A DNA stretch of 64,000 bases, taken from contig NC_061514.1 in assembly GCF_022539505.1 (NCBI RefSeq), positions 338,813,090-338,877,089 of the forward strand, given 5' to 3'. Below the pieces are notes generated by a model. It saw only the letters and a program-made list of their open reading frames with translations, made no database searches and was not told the origin of the DNA. A program made the position numbers and the translations under genes. Shown here piece after piece: positions 1 to 11,756 of this stretch. How positions within the stretch are numbered: the first letter of the stretch is position 1; every line of letters starts with the position of its first letter. This stretch comes from Lolium rigidum. Its lineage: Eukaryota > Streptophyta > Magnoliopsida > Poales > Poaceae.

Positions 1-55
1 TTGTCATAAACTAGCATGGAACATAAGAAATTATAGATACGTTGGAGACGTATCA
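1..55 (-). mobile_element. Terminus of an LTR retrotransposon cut by the window edge
   Basis: Read on the minus strand, position 55 begins TGATACGTCTCC, a 5'-TG terminus I associate with a very abundant Triticeae gypsy-type LTR family. I do not assert the family name. Homology to the LINE copy at 45.9 kb starts immediately after base 55, so this is the point where an LTR element inserted into the LINE. Only 55 bases are visible, so the partner LTR and the target-site duplication cannot be checked. A fragment that I believe is from the same family lies at about 7.2-7.9 kb. Confidence 0.55.
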
Positions 56-671
56 ACCACCGATCAAGCTTCTCGAGCGTGGGAGTGGCGCATTCGTTGC
101 TCAATATGAAACGTCGTCCACACATGACCGATTCCCGTAGCTCAAGGTCATTGATCAACCGCTTGAACAAGCCCATGGACCTACGGTTAACATTGGTGTT
201 GCTCTTTTCACGGGCGTCAAGGATGAAGTTAATGTCTCCAACAATAGCCCATGGCCCCGGTAGGAGTTGCCGCAACTGCCCGAGTTCCTCAAGGAACACG
301 AGCTTGAGGGTCGCGTCGGTAGGGCCGTAGACGGTGGTAAGCCACCAGGGAGTTGCACTAGGGAGGGACAACACTACGGACACGGAGAAGCGGTCAGTCA
401 TGGTGTTGAGGACCTGGGCCTCAGACGATTGCCACGCGACGATGATACCTCCCGCGGAGCCAACAGAGGGCAAAAACTCGAACCCGCCGAAGCGAGCTCC
501 AAAGCACTCAGAAATAATAAAACGGTTTATAACTTGTATCTTGGACTCCATGACACAAATCATAGATGCGGGAGCACCGACTACCGCCGTCTTGACCGAC
601 GAACGACCCGCCGGGGCGTTGAGACCTCTGGGATTCCAAACAGCGATATTATGATTGGGAACATCCTTTGA
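56..671 (-). pseudogene. LINE ORF2 endonuclease N-terminus, copy 1
   Basis: Start of the reverse-transcriptase polyprotein, endonuclease/exonuclease/phosphatase fold. The minus-strand reading gives the typical opening WNPRGLN, then an acidic ESK position equivalent to the metal-binding glutamate of the family (usually ETK), and the string GSAGGIIVA further on. The matching reading in the 46.1-46.5 kb copy is cleaner. Several frame changes occur here, and the sequence ends at the LTR insertion at base 55, so nothing downstream of the endonuclease remains in the window. It would have nicked target DNA to prime reverse transcription. Confidence 0.75.
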
Positions 672-999
672 GAAGATCTACATGGTGACCACTGAGCTGA
701 CGGGACCATCACACACCCGCCAACGCGGCGTCTGCGCTGGGCGAGCCAACAAGCTCTGCTTCTCCAACATGGGGCAGTCAAGGTTGAAAAGCACGGCTAA
801 AGCTTGCTCTTGGCAGATGCCCGCGTACTAGTCTAGCTGCTCCATGGAAAGACGGTCTTCCTCTTGGCAGATGCCCAATTTCGTCATGAGTAGCCACTGC
901 GTGCGTTTGATCACGGAACTCAAAGACCCTTCTTGTTCGCAGCGATGCTGGAGCTGCGCCTGGTTGGTTGATGAGCCACCGAGAAGAGGCGACATCAGA

Positions 1000-2790
1000 T
1001 CACCTTAGGGTCCGGAAGCGGCAGCAGCGGGTCATCGATCTGCCGCTGGAATTGCTGTAGAAGGGCAGCAAGCTCTCCTCCATAGCCTGGGGTGCAACGG
1101 TGATCCGGCATGGTACTGCATGGAGGTGGGCTGCACCGCACATGGGGAGGCCACGAGTTCCCCAGCAGGTGATGGAGAAGCCTCCTCCGCCTCAGCATCA
1201 TCTCCGCCAGAGCGGTCATCCCTGTCCCACGAAGGCCCCGCAACAGAGCTCTCGTCGCTACGGCATTGGCGCGAGGGGTCCAAGTCGCTCCGGCGTGCCT
1301 AAGCAAGCTGCGGGCTGCAGCCACCGACGACTGCCGCACATGGTGGCGCGTGAGCGGACCCGTCCGCAGCGCCACGGGTGCCCTCCATACAACGGCCCAC
1401 AGAAGCCAAGGTAGGCCCACCCTCCGGTTCTGCCTAATGAAGTCCAATGACACCGCACCGCAGCTCATCAGCGTCAACGATCTCGGAGGCGGAGGGGTTG
1501 GGGCCCGCAGAGGGAACCACAAGAGCACGACGTCCCCGGTGCCTTATTGGAGCGCGCCGCCGCTTCCACCGGTGAGTAGGCCCATCACCGCCGCTGCCCC
1601 TCCCAGCATCGCGGTCGGAATCGCTAGACTTGCCACTGTCATTGAAGCCATCCGAGTCACCAGACTCCGGCGTGTCTCCGACGAGCCGACGGACTACGTC
1701 GAAGGTGATGCGGTAGCAGAGGATCTGAGGCGTCGAAGTACGGGAGTGGCGCTGTCCAGTGGAGACCTCGAGACGACGACCAGCACCTGGCTCCGGCATC
1801 GCCAGCCAGCAAACGTCAGGGATGGCGGTCACCTCATGGGTACAGGCCGAAAGTTTGAAACGGGAAATGTCATCCCAGCTCGCCGTGGCCAGATCGACGG
1901 CGTCGACAATGCCGCAACCCTCAAGCAGCTTGATGGCGGTACGTTCAGCCCACACATGTCCAGGAATCCCCCGAATCTCCAGGTCCGCCCAGAACGGTGT
2001 CTCGCGAAGAATGGCACCAGCTCGGCGTGTCCAAGGCTCGAGATGCAGAGTGCACCGGCTCGTGGAGATGGTATAATCCTGGACAAAGTGGTTCCGGATG
2101 TCCACGGAAGCGCATAGCACGAGGAAGTCGGCCGGTTCGAACGCTCTGATGGAGAATCAGCCTGTGTGAGGTTAAGCCACTCGTGGATGGTGGCGGCCGC
2201 CATGTCCACGGAGATGGCCGGACGCACACCGCCAATGCTGAGCACAACGACACGATCCAGGTCAGTCTCCATCTGCACCATGCCCTCGGAAGGCAGGATG
2301 TAGCAGAGGTCCAGAGCCCCTTCTGGCGCGGTCGCGGTGGCAGGCGCAACAAACACCACCGCAGAGGGGGAGGAAGGGGCGAAAGGTGCCGAGATGCTGA
2401 CCGACGAGGATCCCTGCGTGGTTCTGTCGTCTCCACCCGATGACACCACGTCCCGCCAGGTTCACACCGGATCCGTAGGATCCGCACGCGCGGCCGATGA
2501 GGACGGAGGGATGGCGGGTCCCTCGCCCGCAGCCACCAAACAAAGGGGCAGCGCCTCCATCCTTGGTCGCTTGCTATCCCACGAGGTGTGCTCCATGCCA
2601 CCACAGCGGACACACAGGGTGGTGTTGGTGCATTGGGCCGCAATGTGCCCCTCCAAGCCGCAGTTGTAGCAACAGTCATGCAGGGCGGCGGGGATTCTAC
2701 TGGCGTGGCCACCAGGTGGCCGGGCAGCGGGCAGACCAGACGCCGCGCACAACCGGGCGTTGCGGTTGCGCCTTGACTCCTGTGTCTGCT
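1000..2790 (-). pseudogene. LINE ORF1 (gag-like, zinc-knuckle protein), copy 1
   Basis: Nucleic-acid-binding ORF1 of a plant LINE. On the minus strand, about 2660-2590, a CCHC knuckle CYNCGLEGHIAAQC is followed by a second knuckle-like string CVRCGGMEHTSWDS whose last Cys has become Ser. Downstream comes the ORF1 core, with LHLEPWTRRAGA and IRGIPGHVWAERTAIKLL near 2.0 kb, then a serine/aspartate-rich and basic tail. This order is usual for plant L1 ORF1. At least three frames must be joined to follow it, so it is a pseudogene. Copy 2 has the second knuckle decayed at a different Cys, which points to independent decay after duplication. Confidence 0.75.
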
Positions 2791-3075
2791 AGGGATGAGC
2801 CGCACTCACAGCGTGAACGGCGCTAGCATGAGCGGGCCGCCCGACCGGTAGGCGCGACAGCCCTGCTCGGGCCAGCGCCGGCATCCCACCCCCTCGACCC
2901 AATCGGGGGTTAGTCGAAACGACGACCAGGGACCGTAGGGGCGGGGGGGGGGTCGGGAGGACACAGAGCCGTCACTTAGCTCGGAGTTGGACAACGCAAC
3001 CTGGCTGCCCATGGGAAGGACCTCGAGGGAGGGTGGGTGCCGCCGCCGGGGAAGGTGGCGACGGATGCGTGGAGG

Positions 3076-4690
3076 GGCGCCACACTCTCGCTCTCCAATT
3101 TAGCGATGGAATCCTACTTGAAACCCTAGATGTATTAAAATGGGGAATCCTACTTATAACCCTAGATGTATTAAAATGTGTGGTGTGTGCAATGCATGGC
3201 GACTTCTTTTATCATCACCTAGCTAGTTGGAGAATGATACAGCTGCATGATCACATTCTTTCGCTAGTTAATTAGTGGAATAATGAATCTAACTCAGCTT
3301 ATTTCTGTGTGCCTGTGTGAGTTATTTACTTGTGAAAAGTTGATGAAAGTTACAGCGAAGTGAAAGTACTGTGCATAAAAATTCACGAAACAGTATCTGC
3401 ATGAGTATTATATATACGTTTTTGCTCATTGTCACCGTGAAACATTGGAAATATTGTATGCATCGCTAAATTGGAGTCGTACATCTGCAATGAGGCAGAC
3501 AGCCGGAGACCCGTTTACTTATATCCAGCCATCAGTCGACGTGCAGGGAACGATACAGCTGCTAGCCGACGGAGAAACTCGCAACCAATACATATGCAGC
3601 TAATTGACAACCGGCAGGTGCATTACGAGATGAAGTGTTCTGCTCATACATGTGGAACTAAACCACCGGTTGTTGCATTATGATACACTTGTAATCAATC
3701 CGGGCAGCCGCACGGTTTAGCACTAACTACTTGAATACCCGTGCGTTGCTACGTACGTAGAACACATCCGAGTAAGTATTGAGTAAAAATAAAATCATAT
3801 AATTCAGTTTAAAAGGCAAGAACATAATCTTCATGCAATTCATTTCATGTAATACCGTTGCAATTTTACGTGCTCCTACAATGTTTGGTGATCTGCTTCT
3901 CCTATCCATTCATGTATCTCGCGTCTCTCTCTTATGCTGATCTCATAATTTCGATGCACTTCACGCTTCATATTTATCTGAAGCACCAAAAGGATGAACA
4001 ATTACCAAGCGAGAAAATATTAAATATTTTGCGAGTGAATTTCCAATGCATAGCACTGGGAATAAGTACTAAATCTAAGCTTATCCATATTTGGATTTGG
4101 AGTGATCGATTATCATTTAGGAATTTTAAAGGAGGGACAAACATTAGAAGATTAAAAAAATGTAAGAAAGATTAGCGAAAGAAGCATGCATGTTCAAATC
4201 CAAATAATTAGCGGTGCCCGCTCTTGTAAACTATAGATGTAGGCGCATTGAGTAAAATGTTAATATAAATCAAACCATATTTGGATACAAAACAATAATC
4301 TAGATATTCAAAAATGTTTTAAAAAGTAATTGTTGAATTGCCTAGTGCCCGACTTCTCTACTGAGACGAATATTCCTATTACGAAGAACATAATAGCGGT
4401 GACGATTTTAGCACTCACTAGCTACATTAGGTGGACAGCTCATCCGGTTGTCGCGAAAAACCTGGGAAATTATCATAAATTAAGATGAGTCCGCATGACC
4501 TCTTAATTCTCTCTGCTTTCAAACAAGTAGTAGCAGTAGATTAAAAAAACACTACGAATCCTCTCCGGTCTTAAACAGGTAGCAGCACACAAGAAAAAAC
4601 ACTCTAATCAGCTAAGAAAAATGTTGTTGAAGCTTCACTCGATCCTATCTTTTCCTCAAGCAGCAGCACACGAGGTTGCAAGCAAATAGC
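3076..4690. other. Unclassified repetitive flank, no gene seen
   Basis: About 1.6 kb shared with copy B (50.3-50.83 kb and 55.07-56.4 kb) but without a convincing ORF. A 34-bp motif ending in CCTAGATGTATTAAAATG is tandemly doubled near 3105-3178. Near 3735 the string CCCGTGCGTTGCTACG resembles ends of common grass Helitron or MITE families, but I could not define a terminus. Short ORFs such as 3858-4175 are not conserved in frame between the two copies, so I treat them as noise. Confidence 0.5.
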
Positions 4691-4698
4691 ATCTCTCA

Positions 4699-6347
4699 GG
4701 CCATCTTCAACGCGGCGACCCAGCCGCGCGTCTGGATAGGTCTCACCGAACAAAAACACGGCCTAAAGCCGTGACGCATCCCAAAAGCGAATGGCCACAG
4801 TGTCCAGGACGATTCAAACCCAGTCCAAATCTGGGTCAAGTTTGCGTGACCGCGGATGGCACGGGGCGTTCTCCCGCATCCGCCTGCTCGCTTCCCAGAC
4901 CCACCTGTCGGTGGGCGGGAGTCCTATTAAATATGGTCTGGGAGGGGGTAATGTCCCTGTCCAGTCCCCACTCCCACTCCACTCCGCACGCACGCTCGAG
5001 CTTTCGCGCCGCCATGGCCCCGAAGCGCGAGTTCGAGCCTAGCGCGAACGACCACGAGGCCGGCGAGCCACGGTGGCGCCTTTCGACATGGGGCCACCGA
5101 TGCGCGAGTGAATCTACGTCACCGTCATGGTGGCACAGATCTTCTAGGAGGCCGGCGCCCCAATGCTGTGAAGCGACGTGCACCTCCCCCACGGCTAGGA
5201 CCTGAGCCCAGATCAGGTTTCGGTGATGCCGATCCCGACCACAGGCCGCGCCTGCCTGGCGGAGATCTAGCGGCGGCTCATGTCGCTGCCGGCGGACCTC
5301 CGGGAGGAAGTCGCCTACATCTACAAGAGTCCCTACTGGGACTTGTGGTTCGAGGTGAGGGACTTGTGGTTCGAGGTGAAGCACGCTGCGCGCCGGCGCA
5401 CCTGCTTCACCTCTGTGCGGGCGAGCCCTCATGCGTAGCAGCACACGCCGGCGAGGAGGACAGGCCACCGCCCCAGCGGCCACTACAATGACGGGGCTGC
5501 GGCTACTTCGCTGCGGGCCGCGCCAGAGCCACAGGCCCAGCCTGAGGAGGATGACGACCCCGAGCTGCGGGCCGCGCTCGCGGCGTCCTACGAGGTCAAT
5601 GACCTCGAGGAGCTGGCCAAATGGCCGCACCACGCCGAGGTGCTGTGCACCTCCGCGCTGGAGGCGCAGGCCAGGAAGGCCAAGGAGGACACCGACGCGT
5701 GGGCGTTCCTCGTCATGGCGCGCCGGCAGGAGGAGGCCATGCGCCAAGCCGCGCTCCGGGAGGAGGAGCGCCTACTCCGCCTCAAGAACGAGGCGGAGCA
5801 TGAGGCCGCTGCGACGAAGCAACGACAGAAGGAGGTGGCTCGGCTGGCACGTCTGCGCAGGCCGGCGAGCCCTCCAGACCCTCATTCCGCCTAGGAAAGG
5901 GCGCAGTGGTCGCCCCGGACGGAGTCCCCGGTTCCCTCCGGCGTGTCCAGCCGGAACAACGCGTCGCTGCCTGGGGGCTTCGTCCTCATCGACAACGACG
6001 AGTACTACTGGGAGTAGGTGGCATGCCTGCTGCCACCACGTCCCAAACGCTAGCCTAGGGTTTCCACTTTTTTTGTTAGTTAAAGCCCATATAGGGCTTT
6101 CTTTTGTGTAAAATTTGCCCAAAATAGGGCTAAGTTTAATGAACTTTTGTTTAAATTTATTTGTTTCGTTCTTGTTTTTATTTTTGGGGTCTTTTAGTTT
6201 TACGTTGCGTCCGCGCGTTGGGCGCAGCGTGCGACCCAAACGGACACGCGGACGCGGGGCGTTGTCCGCCTGTCCGTGCGGCCACCCAAACGATCCTAAC
6301 CGGACGGCCCACGCGTCCAATTTGGGTCTCGGCGTTGGAGATGCCGT
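4699..6347 (+). mobile_element. Small DNA transposon (Harbinger-like ends) with internal ORF, copy A
   Basis: The left end reads ATCTTCAACGCGGCGACCCA and the right end, on the other strand, reads CATCTCCAACGCCGAGACCCA. These are imperfect inverted ends of the type common in Triticeae small DNA elements. The element encloses the degenerate ORF at 5014-5894. A partial copy occurs at 56.4-63.5 kb, split by an LTR insertion. I cannot see a clean target-site duplication, so the superfamily call is tentative. Confidence 0.5.
5014..5894 (+). pseudogene. Degenerate transposon-associated ORF with acidic coiled-coil C-terminus
   Basis: The likely start is the ATG at 5014, reading MAPKREFEPSANDHEAGEPR. 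Further on, in shifted frames, come LSPDQVSVMPIPTTGRA, RRLMSLPADLREEVAYIYKS and YWDLWFEV. These fit a repeated Triticeae protein family with the pattern LSPDRVPVPPIP..GRARxAEIxRRRxxLP, found in many transposon-borne ORFs. The last part (5640-5894) is one open frame: a charged, helical stretch rich in Ala, Arg and Glu ending at a stop at 5892. Several frame changes and an in-frame stop are needed, so it is a pseudogene. Function is unknown. Partial relatives lie at about 56745-56950 and 63266-63480. Confidence 0.5.
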
Positions 6348-7190
6348 CGGCTCTGAAATGTCTGCTATCAAACAAAAAACTACTCATACAAAGTGGCATC
6401 AACTGTAAATTTCTCCACACTCTATAACAAGGCAGATCTTCTCAATTGGCCAACACCACCTCTCTCCGTACCAAATATAGCTCAATCCCCTAAAACCTCT
6501 AATTTTTCCACTATCTCTTAGAGCAGAACAAGGCAGGGGCCAACTTGTCATGACACACAGACCTTCCTAGGGCTCAAGCAGTGCTTCGTCGCGCGGCACG
6601 TCGCCAGGAGATTCGCGAAGCCCACGAAGCACAGAAGAAGAAGGCCCAAGCCTAGAATCACCAGGTGTGCGCGGCATTGACAGAGATCTGCTTAGTACGG
6701 GAAGACAAGGGAAAGACAACAGCTTGGATCTATTCTGTATCTGAACACGCCCGAGTGGCTGTATCTCTATCCTCCCTCCTCGGATGAACTTGCAAGTTCA
6801 TCGGATTCCTTCCTGATAGCGTGACGCTAGGGCCTGTAATCTGTGAATCTCGTGGTGAATTATCTAAAATCCCCACGAAAATCTCCACAAAATGAAATCT
6901 CCACCGAAAACGGCGAGCTCACACGGTGATCCAGATTCGAGAGGGAGTTCGGTGGTGTCTGGGGCCGGCAGAAATCCGACTCGGAAGTGGATTCGTGTGC
7001 CATTGGAGGCGCTACTCGCAGGCGGCGACTGACCTTAGCCCAGGGGCGATGGTGTGGGAGCAAGCTCAAACAGTCCAGATGGAGCAAGACCTCACCGATC
7101 TGAAGGCTCAAAGTGAGCTTGTCACCGATTCCATCAAGGCCATGTCAGAAACAATCAAAGGCCTTGGCTCCTGGATGCCTAGGGTGGACA
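6348..7190 (+). mobile_element. Probable LTR-retrotransposon remnant with gag-like N-terminus
   Basis: No intact gene. Around 7055-7190 an open plus-strand frame gives a predicted helical stretch (MEQDLTDLKAQSELVTDS and onward), like the start of a gag protein of grass LTR retrotransposons. The upstream 6.4-6.9 kb resembles an untranslated leader or LTR, but I found no paired LTR. The frame ends where the next fragment joins near 7190. Low confidence. Confidence 0.35.
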
Positions 7191-7194
7191 CCCC

Positions 7195-7945
7195 TGCTTG
7201 TGACGGTAAAGCACACGTCCGTTGGGAACCCCAAGAGGAAGGTATGATGAGTACAGCAGCGAGTTTTCCCTCAGTAAGAAATCAAGGTTATCGAACCAGT
7301 AGGAGATGAAGATCACGTGAAGGTTGTTGGTGAAAGAGTGTAGTGCGGCGCAACACCAGGGATTCCGGTGCCAACGTGGAACCTGCACAACACAATCAAA
7401 CTACTTTGCCCCAACTTAACAGTGAGGTTGTCAATCTCACCGGCTTGCTGAAAACAAAGGATTAACGTATGGTGTGGAAAATGATGTTTGCTTGCAGAAA
7501 ACAAAAGAGAACAATGATTGCAGTAGGTTTTATTTCAGATGTAAAAGAATGAACCGGGGTCCACAGTTCACTAGTGGTGTCTCTCCAATAAGATAAATAA
7601 CATGTTGGGTAAACAAATTACAGTTGGGCAATTGACAAATAGAGAGGGCATAACAATGCACATACATATCATGATGACTACTATGAGATTTACTTAGGGC
7701 ATTACGACAAAGAACATAGACCGCCATCCAGCTGCATCTATGCCTAAAAAGTCCACCTTCGGGTTAGCATCCGCACCCCTTTCAGTATTAAGTTGGAAAC
7801 AACAGACAATTGCATTAAGTACTGTGCGTAATGTAAACAATACAAATATCCTTAGGCAAAGCATTGATGTTTTATCCCTAGTGGCAACAGCACATCCACA
7901 ACCTTAGAACTTTCTGTCACTGTCCCAGATTCAGTGGAGGCATGA
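7195..7945. mobile_element. Fragment of a high-copy Triticeae LTR retrotransposon
   Basis: Non-coding sequence that I recognise as part of a very abundant Triticeae LTR element, with phrases such as GGCGCAACACCAGGGATTCC and CCACAACCTTAGAACTTTC. I believe the same family supplies the terminus at bases 1-55. No end, LTR partner or target duplication is visible. The ORFs predicted across it on the minus strand are chance frames. The sequence stops abruptly near 7945, where unrelated DNA begins. Confidence 0.5.
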
Positions 7946-8224
7946 ACCCACTATCTAGCATAAATAGAATGCCAGATTTTTTTTTGGAACTCCACGTTCC
8001 TCCTCATGTCCACGTACTCAAGAATCTGGACTATATGTCTAGGATTCACACATTTGCAAGACTTCGCAAATAACCTACCAGATTCATTTACTAATCTCAA
8101 AGGTGTTATATAATCTTTTAACCCGGCTAGAAATGCACCCGGAAGAGTGGAGGTACCAATAAAAACCACTCAACTCCCTATTTGTGAAAAGAGGGGGAGT
8201 AGTACGGCCTCTAACTAGGATCTA
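7946..8224. other. Junction sequence between two retroelements
   Basis: About 280 bases joining the LTR fragment to the copia pseudogene. A minus-strand frame (about 7951-8169) is open for 72 codons, but I do not recognise it and it has no good neighbours. Nothing else seen. Confidence 0.3.
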
Positions 8225-10464
8225 GCTTCATGCAAGCAACAAGGTAAAACGAGGAGAAATCCTCTGAATCAGTAAATGCATATCAACCTAACGTTGATTG
8301 ACACCTTATGGGTAGTATACACCCAGTGGAAGGGAAACCTCCACAACCCAGCTTCAGCTTGCACACATTGGTTGGGATATCGGAACATCCAGACTCAGGC
8401 GTGTTGGGAAATCACGAAGAATCATCATGGGTGCTTGAGATTTTTCCTCCAACTATATCGATTCTGGAGAATCATATGACTAAAACCTACAAATGTCGAC
8501 AATATTTCTCTGTTATGATTGCAAACATCCTTCACAATGATTCAGATCCAAAGACCATGGCCATGAAAGAGTGTAAACCACTCGCTCAGATTGAAACAAT
8601 AAAAGATGCAATCCAAGCAGAATTAGCCTCGCTCCTCCAAATGAATTTCCTATGCCATTCAATGTGTTCTCTTCCAGAAACGGAATGGGATAACAAGGTG
8701 GCGAGGAAGCAAGGCTTGTAGCAAAAGGTCGGGTTTACGTAGAGATCTGAGACCTAATCTCCAGACGCGAGTGGAATCCTATTTCCGATACATTATATCA
8801 TTGGCAGTACAAAATCATCTATCTATGCACTTGATAGATATAGAGACCACACATCGATGTGGATCACTAGATTTGGACATGTATGGTTCTCGATGGAATC
8901 ACAATCCGAATCGAAATGGAAATGCAACATGCATTGTGTAAAATCTTTAAGTCAGAATATGACTTATTGTTGTCGGTATATTTTGGTACAACTGATGTAG
9001 TGAGTTCCTTATACACAAGGATTACTCCTACAATGATGATTACTCATGCGTTTTTGTCATACATAAGTATTTCTCTTGTAATGACGAAGCATGGGATCAT
9101 CCTAAAGACGGAATTTAAGATGAAGGATTTGGTTTAACCCAAACAGTGCTTGATACTACAAGTCGAGCTACTTCACTCAAGTATTATGGTACACCAAGTT
9201 GCCTATAATATAAATATTGGAGAAACTTAAAATGGACAAGTCATATCAATCTCCCATGCCGGTTGTTCGATCTTTAGACGTAGAGAAAGATTCACTCAAA
9301 CCACGGGATGATGTAGAAGGGATGTTGGGACTTGAGGTTCCATATCTCAGTGCCATTGGACCCACCAACACAATTGGTTGGGAATCAAGAATATCTTTCG
9401 ATATTTCCAAGGCTCCACACATTACTTGACCTATTCTGGTAATTTCAGAGAAATCTAAACTCCAATATCATCAGGATACACTGATGCCGGCTACTAGATA
9501 CCCACAATGTGTACCTACATGGTAGAAGTGTCACTCCATTGATGTCATCGAAATAGACTTCGGTGACTACACCTACTAATCATTCTGAAATACAAAGCCA
9601 CGTTAACACATGTAGCTTTACGGAATGATAAACCACATACATGAGTCATGTGGTATTGGTTCTCTTGAACCATCAATCATTATCTACACAGATAATGTTG
9701 CTTGTGTTGCATGGATGCAAACATGATATATCAAGAGCAATATCACTAAGCATATTGCCTCTAGATTGTTTTAACTCCATGAACTTCAAAAGAGTTGGGG
9801 AATAAACATCTTGCAAGTCAAATCACACGATAATGTTGTTGGTTTGTTTACGAAGTCTCTACCAACTTCAACATTCCATAAGTATTTTATGGAATTGGTA
9901 TGTGACGGCTTCCAAATTTTCAAGAATCGGGGGGAGTATCTTCCTGAATCAATCATGTTCAAAGCATCATATTACACTCTTTTCCCCTTTATGAGTTTAC
10001 TACATAGGTTCTCATCAAGGTTTTTAACGATGTAATATCAACACAAGATGATATGTCATATTTTCTGTTTTCCCCACCGGGGTTTTTAGGAAAATATATA
10101 TGACATATATTGTTCTCTGAACTCTATGGGTTTTTCCCTTTTACAAGGTTTTTCCCATGTCGAGTTAACAAAGAGATAATACCAATTATATGTTGTCTCA
10201 TTTTCTCCTTATTTTCTCACTGGGTTTGAAGGAGTTTTAACAACATATCCAACCATTATATGTTGCATTATTTTCTCCTTGTTTTTCCTCCGGGTTTAAA
10301 GGAGTTTTATCAATATATCATAGACACAACTCTCCTCATATTTTTCCCACGGGGTTTTTGGAGGAGTTATTCAAGATAATATAAGCTTGTGATCAAGACC
10401 ATTAGTCTCAAGATTATACAAGGAATACAAGACATACAAAAAGGATTTTTGTGCAAGGGGGAGT
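8225..10464 (+). pseudogene. Ty1/copia polyprotein remnant: reverse transcriptase to RNase H
   Basis: Decayed plus-strand pol gene of a copia retrotransposon. Recognisable pieces in order: the start of the reverse transcriptase around 8535-8640 (SDPKTMAMKECK and IETIKDAIQAELASLLQ); a GSLDLDMY string near 8865, equivalent to the substrate-side motif preceding the polymerase core; KTEFKMKDLV near 9110-9135; MDKSYQSPMPVVRSLDVEKD near 9232-9290 followed by EVPYLSAIG; and the RNase H tail SHDNVVGLFTKSLPTSTFHK near 9822-9880. Many stops and frameshifts separate these, and the catalytic YxDD region is not intact. A polypurine tract GGGGGAG sits just before the 3' LTR at 10465. The 5' LTR and gag are not visible. 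Confidence 0.8.
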
Positions 10465-10730
10465 GTTAGGAATAGATGGTAACCGCTATAGGCGGTTGCC
10501 TTATGCCCAAAGTCCGTATAGACACCTTGATTTTGTATAGACATCTGTTCACTAGGAACAGACACCTTTTCGTCCAACAGACGCAATGTACAAGCACTTT
10601 TCCTTGTAACCGACATCCCGAACAGTCGGGAGCCCTTGTATAAATAGTTGAGGTCTTGATCAATGAAACACAAGTTGAATCATTTGTTGCTATCTCTCGT
10701 TTCTCTCTCAATTACTTTAAAAATGATTCA
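10465..10730 (+). repeat. 3' LTR of the copia remnant
   Basis: Begins TGTTAGGAATAG directly after the polypurine tract AGGGGGAG at 10457-10464, as expected for a plus-strand copia element. A TATA-like TGTATAAATAG lies near 10637. The end is unclear: either CTCTCTCA near 10712 or GATTCA near 10730. The LTR is short, about 250-265 bp, which is normal for some grass copia families. No matching 5' LTR is present upstream. Confidence 0.65.
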
Positions 10731-10739
10731 TGAGGAGAG

Positions 10740-11195
10740 CCTTGGTTGCAACTTAATTATTTACTTATTTATTTTATTTATATTTTTTATAATGATAAAT
10801 CTCAGTGGCAATAGTTGCAATTGAGGTTGTGACTGATTATTTACCGGTTGCAAATCGGGTTGTAACTTGCACATTAGTTGTAATTGGATTGTAACTGTGA
10901 TTTTTACAGATTCAAGTGAAGTTGCAACTGAGGTTTTTTAGTTGGAAGTGAGCTTGTAACTAGCTTGCAGCTAACATTTTCTGCAGTTGGAAACAAGGTT
11001 GCAACTAAGATTTTTCGGTAAAAAATAGGTTTGTAACTAGAGTTGTAACTGAGATATTTTTTTAGTTGCAAGTGTGATTGTAACTGAGATTTTTTTCCAT
11101 TGCAAATAGTGTTGCAACTGTCATCTTTTAGTTACCAACAGGTGGCAACCGGGATTTTTTCCAATTATAACTAAGATGTAATTGATAATTTCCAC
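10740..11195. repeat. Degenerate AT-rich tandem repeat (GTTGCAACTGAG type)
   Basis: About 450 bases in which variants of the word GTTGCAACTGAG followed by a T-rich spacer recur roughly every 30-40 bp, heavily diverged. No ORF. It lies between the copia LTR and the left end of the giant MULE. Confidence 0.6.
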
Positions 11196-11395
11196 GTGCA
11201 AATCAGTTGCGGTTTAGGCCACAACTTTTTGGCTTATGAGACAGCTTATAGGTCCAGAGAAACTAAAGCCTAAAAGAACTGAAAATTTCTGGCCGGCTTC
11301 TCCCCACCGTCGGGCCTCCACGTAGTGTAAATTGGGCTGCCGGGAGAAACTAGGAAAGGGCAGCTTCCAAAGATTCTCCAAGAAAAATCGAAGCG

Positions 11396-11406
11396 GTATG
11401 TTGTAG
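11396..11406. repeat. Candidate target-site duplication, left of giant MULE
   Basis: GTATGTTGTAG, identical in all 11 bases and in the same orientation at 37802-37812. Mutator-like elements typically make 8-11 bp duplications. The bases further outside do not match, and the inverted ends begin within about 20 bases inside, so this is the expected arrangement. Confidence 0.7.
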
Positions 11407-11720
11407 GGGTGCCACTACACGAAGGCCGACCTTTGAGAAGGGAAAAACCCATCCCCCGCGCGCGCTCTCGCGACGACACGTGTCGCGCGCGGAACGTGTC
11501 CCCGGGAAAAGACGCGAATCGTTTTCCGGGTTTGGTTTTTCCCTTTACGCGCCGGTAGACCCGTTAACAATATGCGGACCCGTTAATCTTCTTTTTCCCT
11601 TTACGCGCGCAGTACGTTTTCAAAAAATTGGGCGGGACTTCCTTTTTGGCTTTTTCCCTTTGTATTTCCGGGCTGTGAGTTTTCTGGGGAATTAATGGGA
11701 GGGAGGTAGCACTTTCAAAT
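11407..11720. repeat. Left terminal inverted repeat region of giant MULE
   Basis: Pairs with 37268-37801 in inverted orientation. Conserved blocks are GGCCGACCTTTGAGAAGGG near the tip, a GC-rich block with ACACGTGTCGCGCGCG near 11478, and 11640-11715, which is nearly identical to the reverse complement of 37270-37345. The first 15 or so outermost bases are poorly conserved between the two ends, so the tip position rests mainly on the direct repeat. Confidence 0.7.
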
Positions 11721-11756
11721 TACAATTTTTTTAATTCCAACAGAGTGCTACGAGAT

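Larger units (their letters stand above)
56..3075 (-). mobile_element. LINE retrotransposon, copy 1 (partial, decayed)
   Basis: Minus-strand non-LTR retrotransposon of the plant L1-like type. Its 5' end lies near 3.05 kb and it runs towards base 56, where an LTR element interrupts it inside the ORF2 endonuclease. It holds an ORF1 with a CCHC zinc knuckle and the first part of ORF2. It is clearly paralogous to the LINE at 43.1-50.3 kb (long stretches at roughly 90-95% by eye) but lacks that copy's 1.34 kb internal tandem duplication. Frames are broken many times, so it is not mobile by itself. The exact 5' boundary is uncertain because the homology to copy 2 continues into shared flanking DNA. 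Confidence 0.85.
56..5433 (+). repeat. Duplicated block, copy A
   Basis: Bases 56-5433 recur in the same order and orientation from about 45898 to 63490, covering LINE, unclassified flank and DNA transposon. The matching landmarks are 3080/50290, 3608/55066, 4528/55980, 4690/56440 and 5190/63266. Copy A lacks the MITE, Helitron, LINE 3' fragment and 6.3 kb LTR insertion seen in copy B, so it represents the older empty state. The two copies start about 45.8 kb apart and are direct repeats. Confidence 0.85.

Noticed and set aside
3858..4175. ORF of about 105 codons, similar to 55280-55582
   Set aside because: The two copies differ in frame and in start, with no selection for protein, so treated as repeated non-coding DNA.
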